A stretch of DNA of 64,000 nt, taken from contig JNDT01002416.1 in NCBI GenBank assembly GCA_000697055.1, positions 164,436 to 228,435 of the forward strand. Reading direction: 5' to 3'. Below are positions 53,791-64,000 of this stretch, one piece after another. Position numbers and translations under genes: made by a program. Origin of the DNA: Saksenaea vasiformis B4078 (taxonomy: Eukaryota; Mucoromycota; Mucoromycetes; Mucorales; Saksenaeaceae). The stretch's first letter is position 1, and every line of letters starts with the position of its first letter. The notes below the pieces were generated by a model. That model was not told the origin of the DNA. It did no database searches and saw only the letters and a program-made list of their open reading frames with translations.

Positions 53791-56472
53791 TTTTGCGTGG
53801 TCTGTGAAATAGATCGGTTGAATGTGGTGCTGGGACCGTCTTGCAAAAAGATGCCTGCAAGTCAGGAGACTTCGGCCAAAAAACTTTTACAAAAACCCTG
53901 TGGTGACTGCTTTTCACAACATGGTTCTCCCATCCGATCGCTTTCAGTGTTCGAGGATCGTTAGCAAGTATGGGCATATCATCAAACGTAATGATTGTTC
54001 TGCACGAAATATGGAGCTGTATACTATTTTTTGCCTCAATTTTAATGTTTTGATTATACCCGAAAATTTTAGAAACGCGAGATGAAATTGACGAGGAATT
54101 GCTGTGAATCACGGCTGCTGCATTGTGGTATGAATTCCCAATTAAGTAAAACTTTAAATGACTCATTCGCGCAGTAAAGTGCGTTACAGTATGGTGAGTC
54201 ATATGGAAGATACAATAAAAAACGCACTACATTCCCTACACTCCTCAGGCGAGACCGTATTCTTCGAACTGAAAATTAAGGGAATTACCTCACAAACATT
54301 TGGCCTTAGAGACAAGAACTTCCATCTCGGACAAAAACGTTCTCCTACGTGCAAAAGCTTTTTTATTTCCGGCAGAAGCATTGGATTTAAATTCAAGCAA
54401 TATTAGCTATTTATTAATGAGGTCCAAATATTTGAACATAGTGCTCTCTGTCCCAATGTCATCGAAACATGCTGTTCTTCCATTTAAATGACACTAGACA
54501 TTGCGTTTCTCCATTCAGACGTTGTTTAATGCGTTTTTTTTTCATCTAAATACCGACCAGCCTATTGTTTAGCTATTCGAATACAATGGAAAACGCAGTG
54601 TCTCTATTTGAATCAACCGAATGTATTGTTTCTCTGTTCGGATAGTACTGAACATCACACGCTATTCAGGCGCGATTGAACAGCATGTACGGACTAAAAG
54701 AATATTCGCCCCTTGAATGTCTCGACGATGCGATTTGAGTAAACTGTAGCGAGAGTCACGCATGCAGTAGAGAGCGAATCGCTGCAATGCTTTTGACGCG
54801 CAAGAGGCAAGGCTCTGTCTTGGTAGTTGCTGCACAATATCCTTTAATCTTGCACCATATCAATTGACATATTGTTGCTCGTAGACATTATATTCCTCCC
54901 GAGGATAAGTTGGCATATGGGGTATCACAAAGTGTTCGTAATCAGGTATGGCACCATCTCTTCGTGAGCATGCCTGACGATATACTGGTAAACGAAGAAT
55001 TCTGCTCGTTTTGGAAAACTGGACACACGTCCTTCTGGGGCGGCAACCTCCAGTAAATTCTTCTTGGCTTTTTCTAGCTTGTTCTAACTGGACTCTCATT
55101 GTTAATCTATGTTTGGGAACTTTGGTATTCATTGGATTAAATACCTTGCATGAAGTGACATAAGCCACGTGAAGGTCTCGAAATAATGATATATTAGTAA
55201 GAAGAGGTGATGACAATTTTATCCGTTAGCTGGACCTATTCTATTATCAGCTACTAGAAAGTATAGCGAGGTTTGCGGGAGCAGCTACCAAAACGTTCAG
55301 GACCAATTACGAGTGTTAGAGAAAAAATGGAACTCGCCATTATGTAAGACTTCTTTTAGTTGACCATGATCGTTACACAGGCCGATATTGCACTGATCAA
55401 ATTACCTTTAAGTTTCCTGCCCGCAGTTGTCCCTCCAACAGAACTGGATCAAGGTATAGTTCATTATGCGTTTTATCATGTCCCAGAATTGCACATGGAC
55501 ACCAACACAATGGGAATCTGTTGCGCAAAAAAGATATCGCTGAGAGGATAAAGTAAATGCTTTGCAACCGTAACGGACCACTGCCCCTCTTGTAACCTTT
55601 CCTGACGCCGTTCCCAAGCAAGCGATTTGTTTGATGGCAGTCATGCTAATTAACTACACCCATACATTTGAAAAGAACTGTTGATCAACTGATATATCTA
55701 ATCGTTTGGATTTACCATTGGTAGCTGTTCTACCGCCTATGAAAACTCACTCGAATAACTATCAGGTATCACGACTCATTACAGCCAATTCAGACAGTCA
55801 TCTTCCCGGAGGAAGGTTGATTGGATTGGATTGATACCGAAGCTTACATCACAAAACAGTTAGTAGATGTGACAGAAGACAACACAGAATGGATACCGGG
55901 AATGTTGCTTTATGAGCATTGCCTAACTTTCAGGGTTCTGCCAAAGAATATCTAGGTGCTAATCACTGGCACACTGATACCCATGAAGGTTGACGATGTT
56001 GACAGTGAGCGTTTGTCTTCACCATTTACTGTATCCATGGCTGTTTCAGTATAGTAATTGCAGTGCGTTTCCATTCTTGCAGTATACATAGCTATGTTAT
56101 TGGTCTTTTTGCAAAAGACAAATCACAATGTGCAGAACGGTAATCAGGTAAAGGACAGCAGACATGAGTGTCGGATTGAGAAGCATATTTATCAGAGAAA
56201 TCGGTTTATAACGGTCCCACGCGATAACCGATTCACAAGAAACCTTGTATCCATGGCGTGCTTGAGCATGAAACTGTTGCTATCATAGCCATAACTAATA
56301 GAATCGGTCACTCACTTCTACCCATCCCTTCTACAAATGAAATCAAACACATACATCATGCCAAAAACATCTGCATTCCTTAGTGCCCATCCCTCCAAAA
56401 CAAAATGTCAAACCACAAATAAATTAGTGAAGGATAGTCTGGCCATCGTTTATTTCACAAGAATTTAACCAT
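53791..56472. other. Long unassigned region
   Basis: About 2.7 kb with no supported gene. A minus-strand frame at 54860-55216 (118 codons) and a + strand frame at 55360-55551 are open but featureless. Near 54480-54680 several similar phrases (attgtttctctgttcgga, ttgtttagctattcgaa, tgcgtttctccattcaga) recur, which suggests decayed short repeats. Confidence 0.4.
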
Positions 56473-57095
56473 TTAGGCGGACTCAAGGACATTGCGCTCG
56501 GAGACGTAGATACCGTCCAAGAACTTACGGATATCCTTGTTCTTGACAAGGCAGGATTGCTGAATATCGGCAGCGCACTGGGAGACAGCCTCAAGATCGT
56601 TACCGGTCAAGACCAACTCGTCCTTCTGAGCCTTGGAGGCCTCAACATGGACACCCTCGCGCATGGTGACGCGGAACACAACCTTCTGACCCAAGAAGTT
56701 ACGGATCTCGACTTCCTTGCCACCGTCGTTGATAATCACGTTGATGGGAAAATGAGCATACACATAACGCATCTTGTACTCGAAGCCCTTGGTGACACCG
56801 ATGATCATGTTGTTGACCAAAGAGCGGACAGTGCGGATACAGGCAACGTGCTTACGGTTACCGTGGTAGACAACAAACTTGAGCTTGTTCTTGCCCTCGA
56901 ACTTGATCTCAATGTTCAAGTGGCGAAGGTTCTTCTTCAACTCACCGCGGGGACCCTTGACGGTGACATTGCGGGCCTTGACGGAGACCTCAACGCCCTC
57001 GGGAATGATAAGTTCGTCGTCCTTGTAGATATCCTATAAACCAAACACATAAGCAAACATGTTTTCACCACAGGCCATTTTAACCGTACCTTCAT
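56473..57095 (-). CDS. RPL9: 60S ribosomal protein uL6 (yeast Rpl9)
   Basis: Large-subunit ribosomal protein uL6, near the factor-binding centre of the 60S subunit. Two exons: 57095-57090 encodes only Met-Lys, and 57033-56473 encodes the rest, giving 188 aa. Hallmarks are [64 protein letters not shown] and [18 protein letters not shown]. Codon bias is strong. An open frame on the opposite strand (56557-57039) is its shadow. The two-codon first exon with an intron of 56 nt is inferred from the frame and resembles the very early introns common in fungal ribosomal protein genes. Confidence 0.97.
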
Positions 57096-59078
57096 TGCAA
57101 AAGTAGGCTCCCTACGAAACAGAAACACATAGCATTAGCATCTCGCATCTCAGAAAAAAAAAAACAAAGAGGCAACAATTTCCGAAAACCCTCCATCCAC
57201 AATCTTTATCCATCTATCCATTGCATCTATCTATAACTAATGCCTCCTCGGATTGCATATCACCTACCGGTTGAAGTGTTTGAGGGGAAAGAGGGCCTGA
57301 ACAATATCACCGAGGACGAGTTTAAATCGCGGAGCGTAATCGACTTGCTGCAGTCGCTGGTGATGCGGACCGCGGTATTTTCTTATCGGGTCCGTGACCT
57401 CCGGTTCCATCCCGGAAGCAGCAAAACCCGGGCCCGACTGATGGGCTGGATAGCGGTTCCTTACCGCCTTACCACTCGTAGTGGATATAGGAGAACTGAG
57501 TCACAACCGGGACCTGTAGCTTTTCATCCATAGTCTGATCATCGCTGCAAGTTCCAGGAAGTCCCTACTCTGTCGAATAGACATTGCTGAAAACTCCAAG
57601 AAACTCCTGCTCTGCTCAATAGATCTACAAGAAGAGCTTAGTATTTTCTCTTTTACACATGAGTCAATACTTACGAGAAAGGTGCCCGGCCTGAGACTGA
57701 CCACTTGCAGAGACCCAACAAACCTGGGGTACCAACTTTATTGTAAGCCGCTGTAAGCGGTGTAAAAGAAGCCTAAAAAGATAGCTGTAGTAAATTGTTT
57801 CTTGGTGAAAAAAAAAAAAGAATTGTTACATTCCTGTCAAGTTGTCGTTGGATGCATGAATAAACAACCCAGGGTCACTTGAAAGGAAGAAGTACGTGAT
57901 CTTGTGCCACGTGGAAGAGAGTGAAGTACTCTAATTTTTTTGAAGTTGGCAGGAGTCGATTACAAACATAAACAGCTTACCAAGCTTGACACCATCCGTA
58001 AATCGCCTTTTTTACGGAAACGTCGCCATCAGAAGATGTGCTTTTATTATACCTTTGTATATTCTGCATTAGAAAACGATGCCGATACTGCTGCACACCT
58101 ATCGATAAAGCATAAAATAAGATATCGAACGACATAAGGAAAAACAGAAATGACGACAAATCGAATGGAACAAAAAAAATCTTGTAACACGTCACTTTCC
58201 TGGCCTTTCATTATCATACCTTTACTGACGCTGCTGCCATACACAACACGTACACAGATTGCAGATCCGTGTTCCTTGTCAGATAAGCTACATTACTAAA
58301 GCCTTATACTACGCCATTTTTTAGGTGCGGGGATGCGCGTAGCCAACCCCCACATTTCAGCCGAAATTTATTTATTCCGGTCCGGACAACGTACCTCTTG
58401 CTATTGTCTAAAGTAGACAACTTCCAGGAACATAACCGCCATGTATATTACACGCTACGTTATCTAGACGACATTGTTTGCATATAAAGTAGTCTTCTCA
58501 ATCTAACTATTATCCAGAGATAACACTACCACTTTTGTTCTTTACGGGTTTGTCGTTACTGCTTGGATGAGTGCGCACATGCTAAGTTTCCAAGTTGGTT
58601 GCCCAAGAAATAATTGATCACATCTCGTAGTTATCCTTCTTTTTTTGTTTATGCAAATGACATTTTTGTTTGTTTATGTGTGCAGCACAAAAGCTGTACC
58701 TGACAAAGATGTAGTGAGCAGACTGACAATTTTAGCTTCTTCAACTTTTTCGATTCATCCTTTCCGTAGTTCCAAAGATACAAAAAGTATCTTCCATTGA
58801 ACATTTCCGCAATTATGTAGCAAAATCGACATGAAGGTAATCGACGGCTGTTACCCTCTCTCAGCTATATTAGATTTCCCAGACAACTCAAGGAAACCAA
58901 CCGTACTATTTTGGAAATGCTCGTATACTACGGGTTAAAGGTAAATTCTTTAATCTGAAACTGACGCAGAATTATATATGGATTCTATTTATTCTTCTTA
59001 ATCTATATCCTGACGATATGTAGTCAGGGAATCAAGCTATCGAAGCTTATGAGGGTAACATTTACTGCATGGATTTCG
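57096..59078. other. Upstream region of uL6 and unassigned sequence
   Basis: About 2 kb. The first 450 bp, including a GC-rich patch at 57380-57480, is probably the uL6 promoter. An open frame 57240-57533 on the + strand starts 145 nt from the uL6 ATG and resembles no family. Nothing further is supportable. Confidence 0.45.
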
Positions 59079-60480
59079 TTATGCAGTTTTCTGTTTTATC
59101 GTTTGTGGTCCTCCACGAGAATAAACGATCGTGCCCAGAACCACCAGACCAGTACCCATCATTGCTGTCCTACCGAATTCGTTTTCAAAGTAAACGATCG
59201 ATATCAGCAACGAGGTAAACTTGCGGATGTTCAGCACAAGATTCAATGTGAGAGAGGTCGCTACTGCAGTCATTCGGTTGACACCCGCAATGCAGACATA
59301 TCTTCACAACCAGTTATTCCTTGTTTTCTCGCTCTCGCCTCTTATTAAGTACTTACTGAGTCAGCATGTTGAATACTAAGAATACCCACAATCTTGGGAT
59401 CTGTATGTTGTCTAATACAGAGTGTAATGACGCTGGCATCAAAACAGCAAGGCGTTTGCCAAGTACTGGGACCTGTTCCAAAATAGCTGGTACAGATGAT
59501 GGTGAGGATGCATTGTAGATCGAAACTTGTGTTGCCAGATCATTAAAGAATAATAAAAAGAACGGCAATGCAAGGAAATGCTGTGTTTTGTCCGTGATTA
59601 GCGCAGGAAATACACCAAAAAGACTTACTGTATAGAATAGCCCCTCTCTCCACTCTTTTCCGTATTTCTTGTACGTGACCTCCTGAAACAGACCCATGCC
59701 TGCCGAAAGTATCATCGCAACCACCAACAAAGTAATACCGGTAATAAATTCCGAAGTGCTCGTTTCGTCACTCTATAGGAGGATATTAACGTGAATGCTT
59801 TTTAAAATCATGATCTTGACAAGAATGCTTTACCTCGCCGCTGCTCGTGCTAGCGTCCCCCAAAGTTGCCAGGATAACACCGAACGTAACTAACAAGACA
59901 CCGGAAATCTGGCCCGTTGAGTACCTTTTCGTCAATGTAAGCTCGACTTCCGAGATTCTTCTTTCATTTACCTTTTTTTGAGTATCAATGCGCCCATAAT
60001 CATATTAACAATTAAACCTCCACTACGGAAAATAATATGCAACGGTACAGAAATACGGTAGCCCAAAGCCAAATTATTCAGTACGGACACCAGGAAAAAC
60101 AGCAAGACCAAAAAGAACCAGCGTGATAATGGAACCACAGTTGGCTTAAGCCGAGGTCCAAACCGGCCCCATTCGACCTGATGCCGCAATCCTTCCAGCG
60201 CTACAAAAAGGAACTGACCAAACGTAACGAGTTGGCCTGCGCACATTGTAAGTTCATTGGAAGTCCATTTCGTTCGAACACTGTACCGCTTTTCGGAGCA
60301 TCCCTAACAAAAGCATATCAATTTCTTGGTCCATTGCAGAGCGTAAATTTACTTTACTAGAACTTCTAGAGCGAACACATTGCTACAGCAACCACCAAAA
60401 ATAAGAGACAGAATGAAAGGCAGCTCTGATGTCATGATCTGGGCAGTCAAACCGGCAAATGAAGTCGCAGAGCTAACCAT
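59079..60480 (-). CDS. UDP-N-acetylglucosamine transporter, UAA family (Yea4/SLC35B4-like)
   Basis: Predicted nucleotide-sugar transporter of the ER or Golgi that imports UDP-GlcNAc in exchange for UMP, feeding chitin and glycan synthesis. Five exons, 60480-60358, 60303-59972, 59924-59834, 59772-59357 and 59301-59079, give 394 aa. About ten hydrophobic segments are seen. Family phrases include the glycine-rich opening LIFGGCCSNVFALE, then LVTFGQFLFVALEG, VPLHIIFRSGGLIVNM, GMGLFQEVTYKKYGKEWREG, CIAGVNRMTAVATSLTLNLV and RKFTSLLISIVYFENEF. The Yea4/SLC35B4 branch is favoured over Hut1-like UDP-galactose transporters by the RSGG and LTLNLVLNIRKF phrases. Substrate is family-based inference. Confidence 0.92.
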
Positions 60481-62700
60481 GATCGAGGTTCGTAAGCGGA
60501 TCTAATTGCGAAAGGGATGTTTTCAGGTCCACAAAACTAGAAAAAAGGGACAAATTTACCTTTTCCGGCACGGTTAAAATGTGTCCTGGACTGGCCAAAC
60601 ATGCAGGTTCGGTCCGTGCTCAGATAATGAACTCGGTTAAATTTTTCCGTCCATATGCGAATCTGAAATTGCAACGGAAGAACCCAAGTGATACAGAAAG
60701 AAAATCGATCAGATAGGATAAATATTTTCATTTCCGTAATCTAAAGGAGCACAGAAACAAGTTCCACTATTGTTTACTGACATACGTTTTACACTGCTCT
60801 AAATAAATTTTCATCCAAAAAGAATCAATCTTGCCTTTCGCAGAAAAGATAACGAACGTACGTACTTAGTATATCGGTAAGTACCATATATTACTTGCAT
60901 GAACTTAGCCCTTCTATGGACGCAGAATTTACGTAACATTTTTCATGGTTAGTAAATGGAGCAATATATTGATACCTTTTACTTACCCCGCAGTTATCCT
61001 GCCGTCAGTGCCGGCGGTCGCACCGCACCAAAATCACGGTGGGTGCGATCGAGGAGAAGTCGGGGAAAACAGTATCCGACGCGAAGAAGTCTACCCATCC
61101 ACCTAGTATCCAATGAAAAACGATTTGGTTGCTTGCTTTCTGTAAATCATAAAAGAACTAAAACGTTAGTAACCAAAGGCATTGACTGATTAGTTCAAAG
61201 CGCAAATTTCATCTGGAAGTAACACCGAATAGATTTAAATGGACGCAAATCATAGGAAGGTATTGTAAGAGTAGTAAACTAGGGATGCTCAAGCGCGATT
61301 TGATTAAAATCCTCGTGCTACCACCATCATCCTTATATTGTGAAACTAATAACAGAAACTCGATTTCCAGCACGAGCGTTCATAGATCGAAAGATGTCCA
61401 TTTCACAGCAATCATGTGATTTACCAACACTCGGCTCACCCGTGCTTTGTTCCTGGTAGTTTGTTGTAAGCTATATCGCTGCTGGAAAACATAACAAGGA
61501 AAAACCCAGAACTACAGACCGACTATGAAGCGTGGTATCAGTGTAAAAAGGTATAGCTGATAAGTGAGGATGTGCTGTTAAGCGGTACAAATGAGAATAC
61601 TATGATACTGTCGTTTATCCTTTATTGGAACGGGTTTAACTTCCCTTTCTGTACGCCATCTCAAGTAAAAGTTAGTTTGATGGACTGACTGTAGCTGAGT
61701 TTGACTTTCTTTATGTGGATCACTGGTGTGAATACCACAACGATGCTCCCACTTATTCGCGAAATATACCGCGACAGATATTCCCAGAATGCGTGAGAGC
61801 TTTCAAGCGTTCGCCGCATAAAAATGATACAGCTAACATAATTGAACTCTAGATCAAGCAGATCGTTCATGTGTCAATTTTCACAATCGTACAGCATGAC
61901 TTTCTAGATATCCCAATGATGATACAATCAATTGGCTCCTTACTCTTCACAGCTGTTTTTTCCATAGATCGAACTATTAGAGAGTACAAGCAACTATAAA
62001 ATCCAGATCTCGATATGGTGTTCACGTAGGCAATGATCTGCATGAATTTGCCACAGAAAGAGATCACGAAGGAACAAACACACATCAACACTGATATAAA
62101 GAAAAACGCAAGTGTTGAGATCGATGGATGCGGGAGTTCCAGAGCTGCGGGACTGCCCGGTCACCAAAAACGAAGGATTTTTAAAAAGTTCAGTATCGTT
62201 TCAGGCAAGATAAAAACCAAAAGACAGATTTCTGATTAATGCCAAGCAGATCTATATATAGGCGATGCTTTGACGTTTGCGATATCTGTTTTGTACGTTC
62301 CTGGAGGAGGTTTATAAGTCGAAAAGAAGTTCTCGGGATCCTAACTGAAACAGGTTCCACCTAAAGTTGACGTTCTTTCTGTGCCTAACTGCTAACTTTT
62401 TCTTTTTTCTTCTTGATAATGATAAAGGATGAAAAAGATGAGGGTAGTTCATCAGTTATTCAAATTGCAATAAAATGGAATCTATAGGAGATGTTCTTGT
62501 AGGATGTGAAGCATTATGCGATCTCACTGCATAGTCCTGAAAATTCATGTTTCACTTACAAGTCTTTCTCCGATCACGAAACGACATAAGGAGGGATTCT
62601 CATAAAGTATTCTATAATACTACAATGTGAACAGGGAGGGTAGTTCAGGATCTTTTAGACAATTATTCAACTTGTATACGCAATGCGTTAAACGATGCGG
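60481..62700. other. Long unassigned region
   Basis: About 2.2 kb without a supportable gene. Near 60790 the phrase ttttacactgctctaaataaattttcatcc resembles one at 10780 (tttttacactactctatgtaaattttgcgtcc), a possible dispersed repeat end. Frames here are short. Confidence 0.4.
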
Positions 62701-62739
62701 GTACTTTGCTTCCGTTAGGGATCCCCTACAGTTGCCCTG

Positions 62740-64000
62740 GTGCTTACCTTGGACGATTTTAAATGTTGTCAGTCTGCCTTTTCGGTGATCTTAGAAAGAC
62801 AAAATTTATTGGCTTTTTCTTTTTCACTTCCTTCATCTTTAGCAATGTTATTTGAACTATTTTTGTTACTTTGCCTATACTGCGCTTTCATTTTCGTTGA
62901 TACGCCGAAGAGGATCATTTTTCGAAAGAAAAAGGAGAAGTTACGCTTTGTTGAAGAACAGCAGGAAAGAGAAAGGCTAGAACGGCAGCAAAGTATGTCT
63001 TCAATTATAATGTGCGTTAAACTGATATGATTGAAATCATAGTTGTGTGTTCAAGTTGCGGCGAAAGAGGACATCGTGACAGAAGAAGTAGAATATATAA
63101 CAGATATAGTATCTATCCAAATTTTTGTAACGTATCCTTGTAGCTGGAAGAAAGCGCCGACGATCGGTTCAGGAAGAAGCCGAAACTTCGATGCGTAAGC
63201 GCCGAGGTCGCCAGCAACGCGCGCGAGATACAGCAAATCCCCGAGCCCAAGGGGCTTGTGCGTCGTGCGGACAGACAGGTCATAAAACGTCTGCATCAGC
63301 TAGATGTCCAAATCATGCTATGAACATCAATGAAAGAATAACTATGAACTTCGGTTCCGATTGCGAACGATTCACACGCAAGCTCCTTTTTGACAATGTT
63401 GCCAAAGAAGAATTTAAGCAACCACTGCGGGATGGCATCAAGCGGCTAAGCACGTTTGTTCGTGAAGTCGTAGTACGTTCACAACTCTTTGTGAATAGCT
63501 ACATCATTGAACATGAGGATGTACCTGCGTATGTCTTTACGCAATCGTTTTGGTACTGATATACACTCTTCCTCAAAATCAATGTCGCTCTGAGCCAATT
63601 CCGAAGTCGCAAGTTGACAAAAATAGAAGTCGTATGTACCCAGAATATCTTTGCGCTCGATGACAAATCAAATGTCGTATCCACAGAAAAGGATGTCGCA
63701 CAAGGCTTGGCAGACCCATTCTTATATAAACACGTCAGCTTTGTGAATCCTGAGATCTACTTTCATCTCGATATTATTACATTTCAAAATAAGCAATCAA
63801 TTTTTTTACGAAGATGGACAGGGTCATGTTGTTGATGAGTGTGGCTGTCCTGAACCTATGGACTATATCGTTGATGAGGAAGTGTACGCAATTGAAACCG
63901 TTAGTTCTCACACGGAATATTTACGTAATACATCTTGCCAACACAACTCTGAGTCTGTTGCTACGCATGTCACCAAGCCAAATAATACAGACATTCGTAT
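62740..64000 (+). pseudogene. Decayed zinc-knuckle transposon-type gene, continues past the window
   Basis: Open pieces on the + strand at 62740-63030, 63191-63559 and 63614-63835 appear to be parts of one gene. A knuckle-like motif CASCGQTGHKTSASARC (C-x2-C-x4-H-x7-C) lies at 63257-63307, and a second similar phrase, CSSCGERGHRDRRS, near 63050-63090. Downstream reads KLLFDNVAKEEFKQPLRDGI, then HEDVPAYVFTQSFWY directly before a TGA at 63557-63559. After it the frame continues with weaker coding character. I associate this N-terminal layout (zinc knuckle, then helical region) with the same uncharacterised Mucorales transposon proteins as the decayed gene at 32.7-35.6 kb. The C-terminus is beyond the window, so nuclease motifs cannot be checked. 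Confidence 0.45.

Noticed and set aside
54860..55216. Minus-strand open frame of 118 codons
   Set aside because: I could not find any motif, signal peptide or adjoining exon; left as unassigned.
56557..57039. Plus-strand open frame of 160 codons across uL6
   Set aside because: Antisense shadow of the uL6 coding sequence, which is certain from its conserved motifs.
57240..57533. Plus-strand open frame of 97 codons divergent from uL6
   Set aside because: Lies in GC-rich promoter-like DNA 145 nt from the uL6 start, has no recognisable domain and no second exon.
1..64000. tRNA, rRNA and CRISPR features
   Set aside because: No cloverleaf-type B box with matching acceptor arms, no rRNA segment and no regularly spaced direct repeats were seen by eye; a tRNAscan and Infernal run would be decisive.

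Overview
The window is nuclear DNA of a filamentous fungus, most likely an early-diverging one of the Mucorales type (Mucoromycota). The evidence is the gene structure and content. Introns are GT-AG and mostly 40-75 nt, often with T-rich ends. The conserved genes are fungal: a Rom2-type Rho GEF, an Nrd1/Msa2-type RNA-binding protein, a double-finger GATA factor of the iron-regulator type, a Zn2Cys6 factor and a Yea4-type transporter. Several protein and transposon families look like ones I associate with Mucorales genomes. There are no operons; genes lie on both strands with gaps of 0.1-2.7 kb.

Layout. 0-10.5 kb is dense: ribosomal protein eL19 (5' end cut by the window edge), a Rho1 GEF, a ketopantoate-reductase-like enzyme, an Ats1/Kti13-like RCC1 protein and an AlaX-type tRNA editing protein. 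10.5-22 kb is an accessory region. It holds a small secreted cysteine-rich gene with a stop at codon 2, inside a duplicated segment whose second copy lacks the gene. It also holds a degenerate short-repeat field, an unknown gene followed by a minisatellite, a MITE-like hairpin, a ten-exon lineage-type gene with one in-frame stop and a D...ExK motif, and a recent 534-bp tandem duplication. 22-31 kb returns to core genes: a DDHD lipase, a Zn2Cys6 factor, a Rab5 GTPase, eIF1 and a PEBP protein. 31-36 kb is a transposon graveyard: a decayed Tc1/mariner copy and a decayed gene that looks related to TnpB/Fanzor RuvC nucleases. 36-44.7 kb holds three nucleic-acid-binding regulators (Nrd1-like, GATA, Myb plus C2H2) and a serine-rich orphan. 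46-60.5 kb holds TMA16, an ACOT13-like thioesterase, Dph3/Kti11, a BAP31/Yet3 protein, eIF2-alpha, ribosomal protein uL6 and a UDP-GlcNAc transporter of the UAA family, separated by several kb of unassigned sequence. From about 62.7 kb to the end is the start of another decayed zinc-knuckle transposon-type gene that runs off the window.

How the genes relate. Many of the conserved genes serve translation: eL19, uL6, eIF1, eIF2-alpha, TMA16, AlaX, Kti13-like and Dph3/Kti11. The last two encode subunits of one heterodimer used in diphthamide and tRNA wobble-uridine modification, and lie 41 kb apart. I take this as ordinary linkage until synteny is tested. The most unusual material is the decayed RuvC/zinc-ribbon gene (32.7-35.6 kb), the D...ExK gene (16.9-19.25 kb) and the duplication that gained or lost the secreted-protein gene (11.8-13.5 kb). 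Exon boundaries were read by eye from splice motifs, reading frame and family alignment from memory; for most spliced genes the exon lengths sum to a multiple of three.
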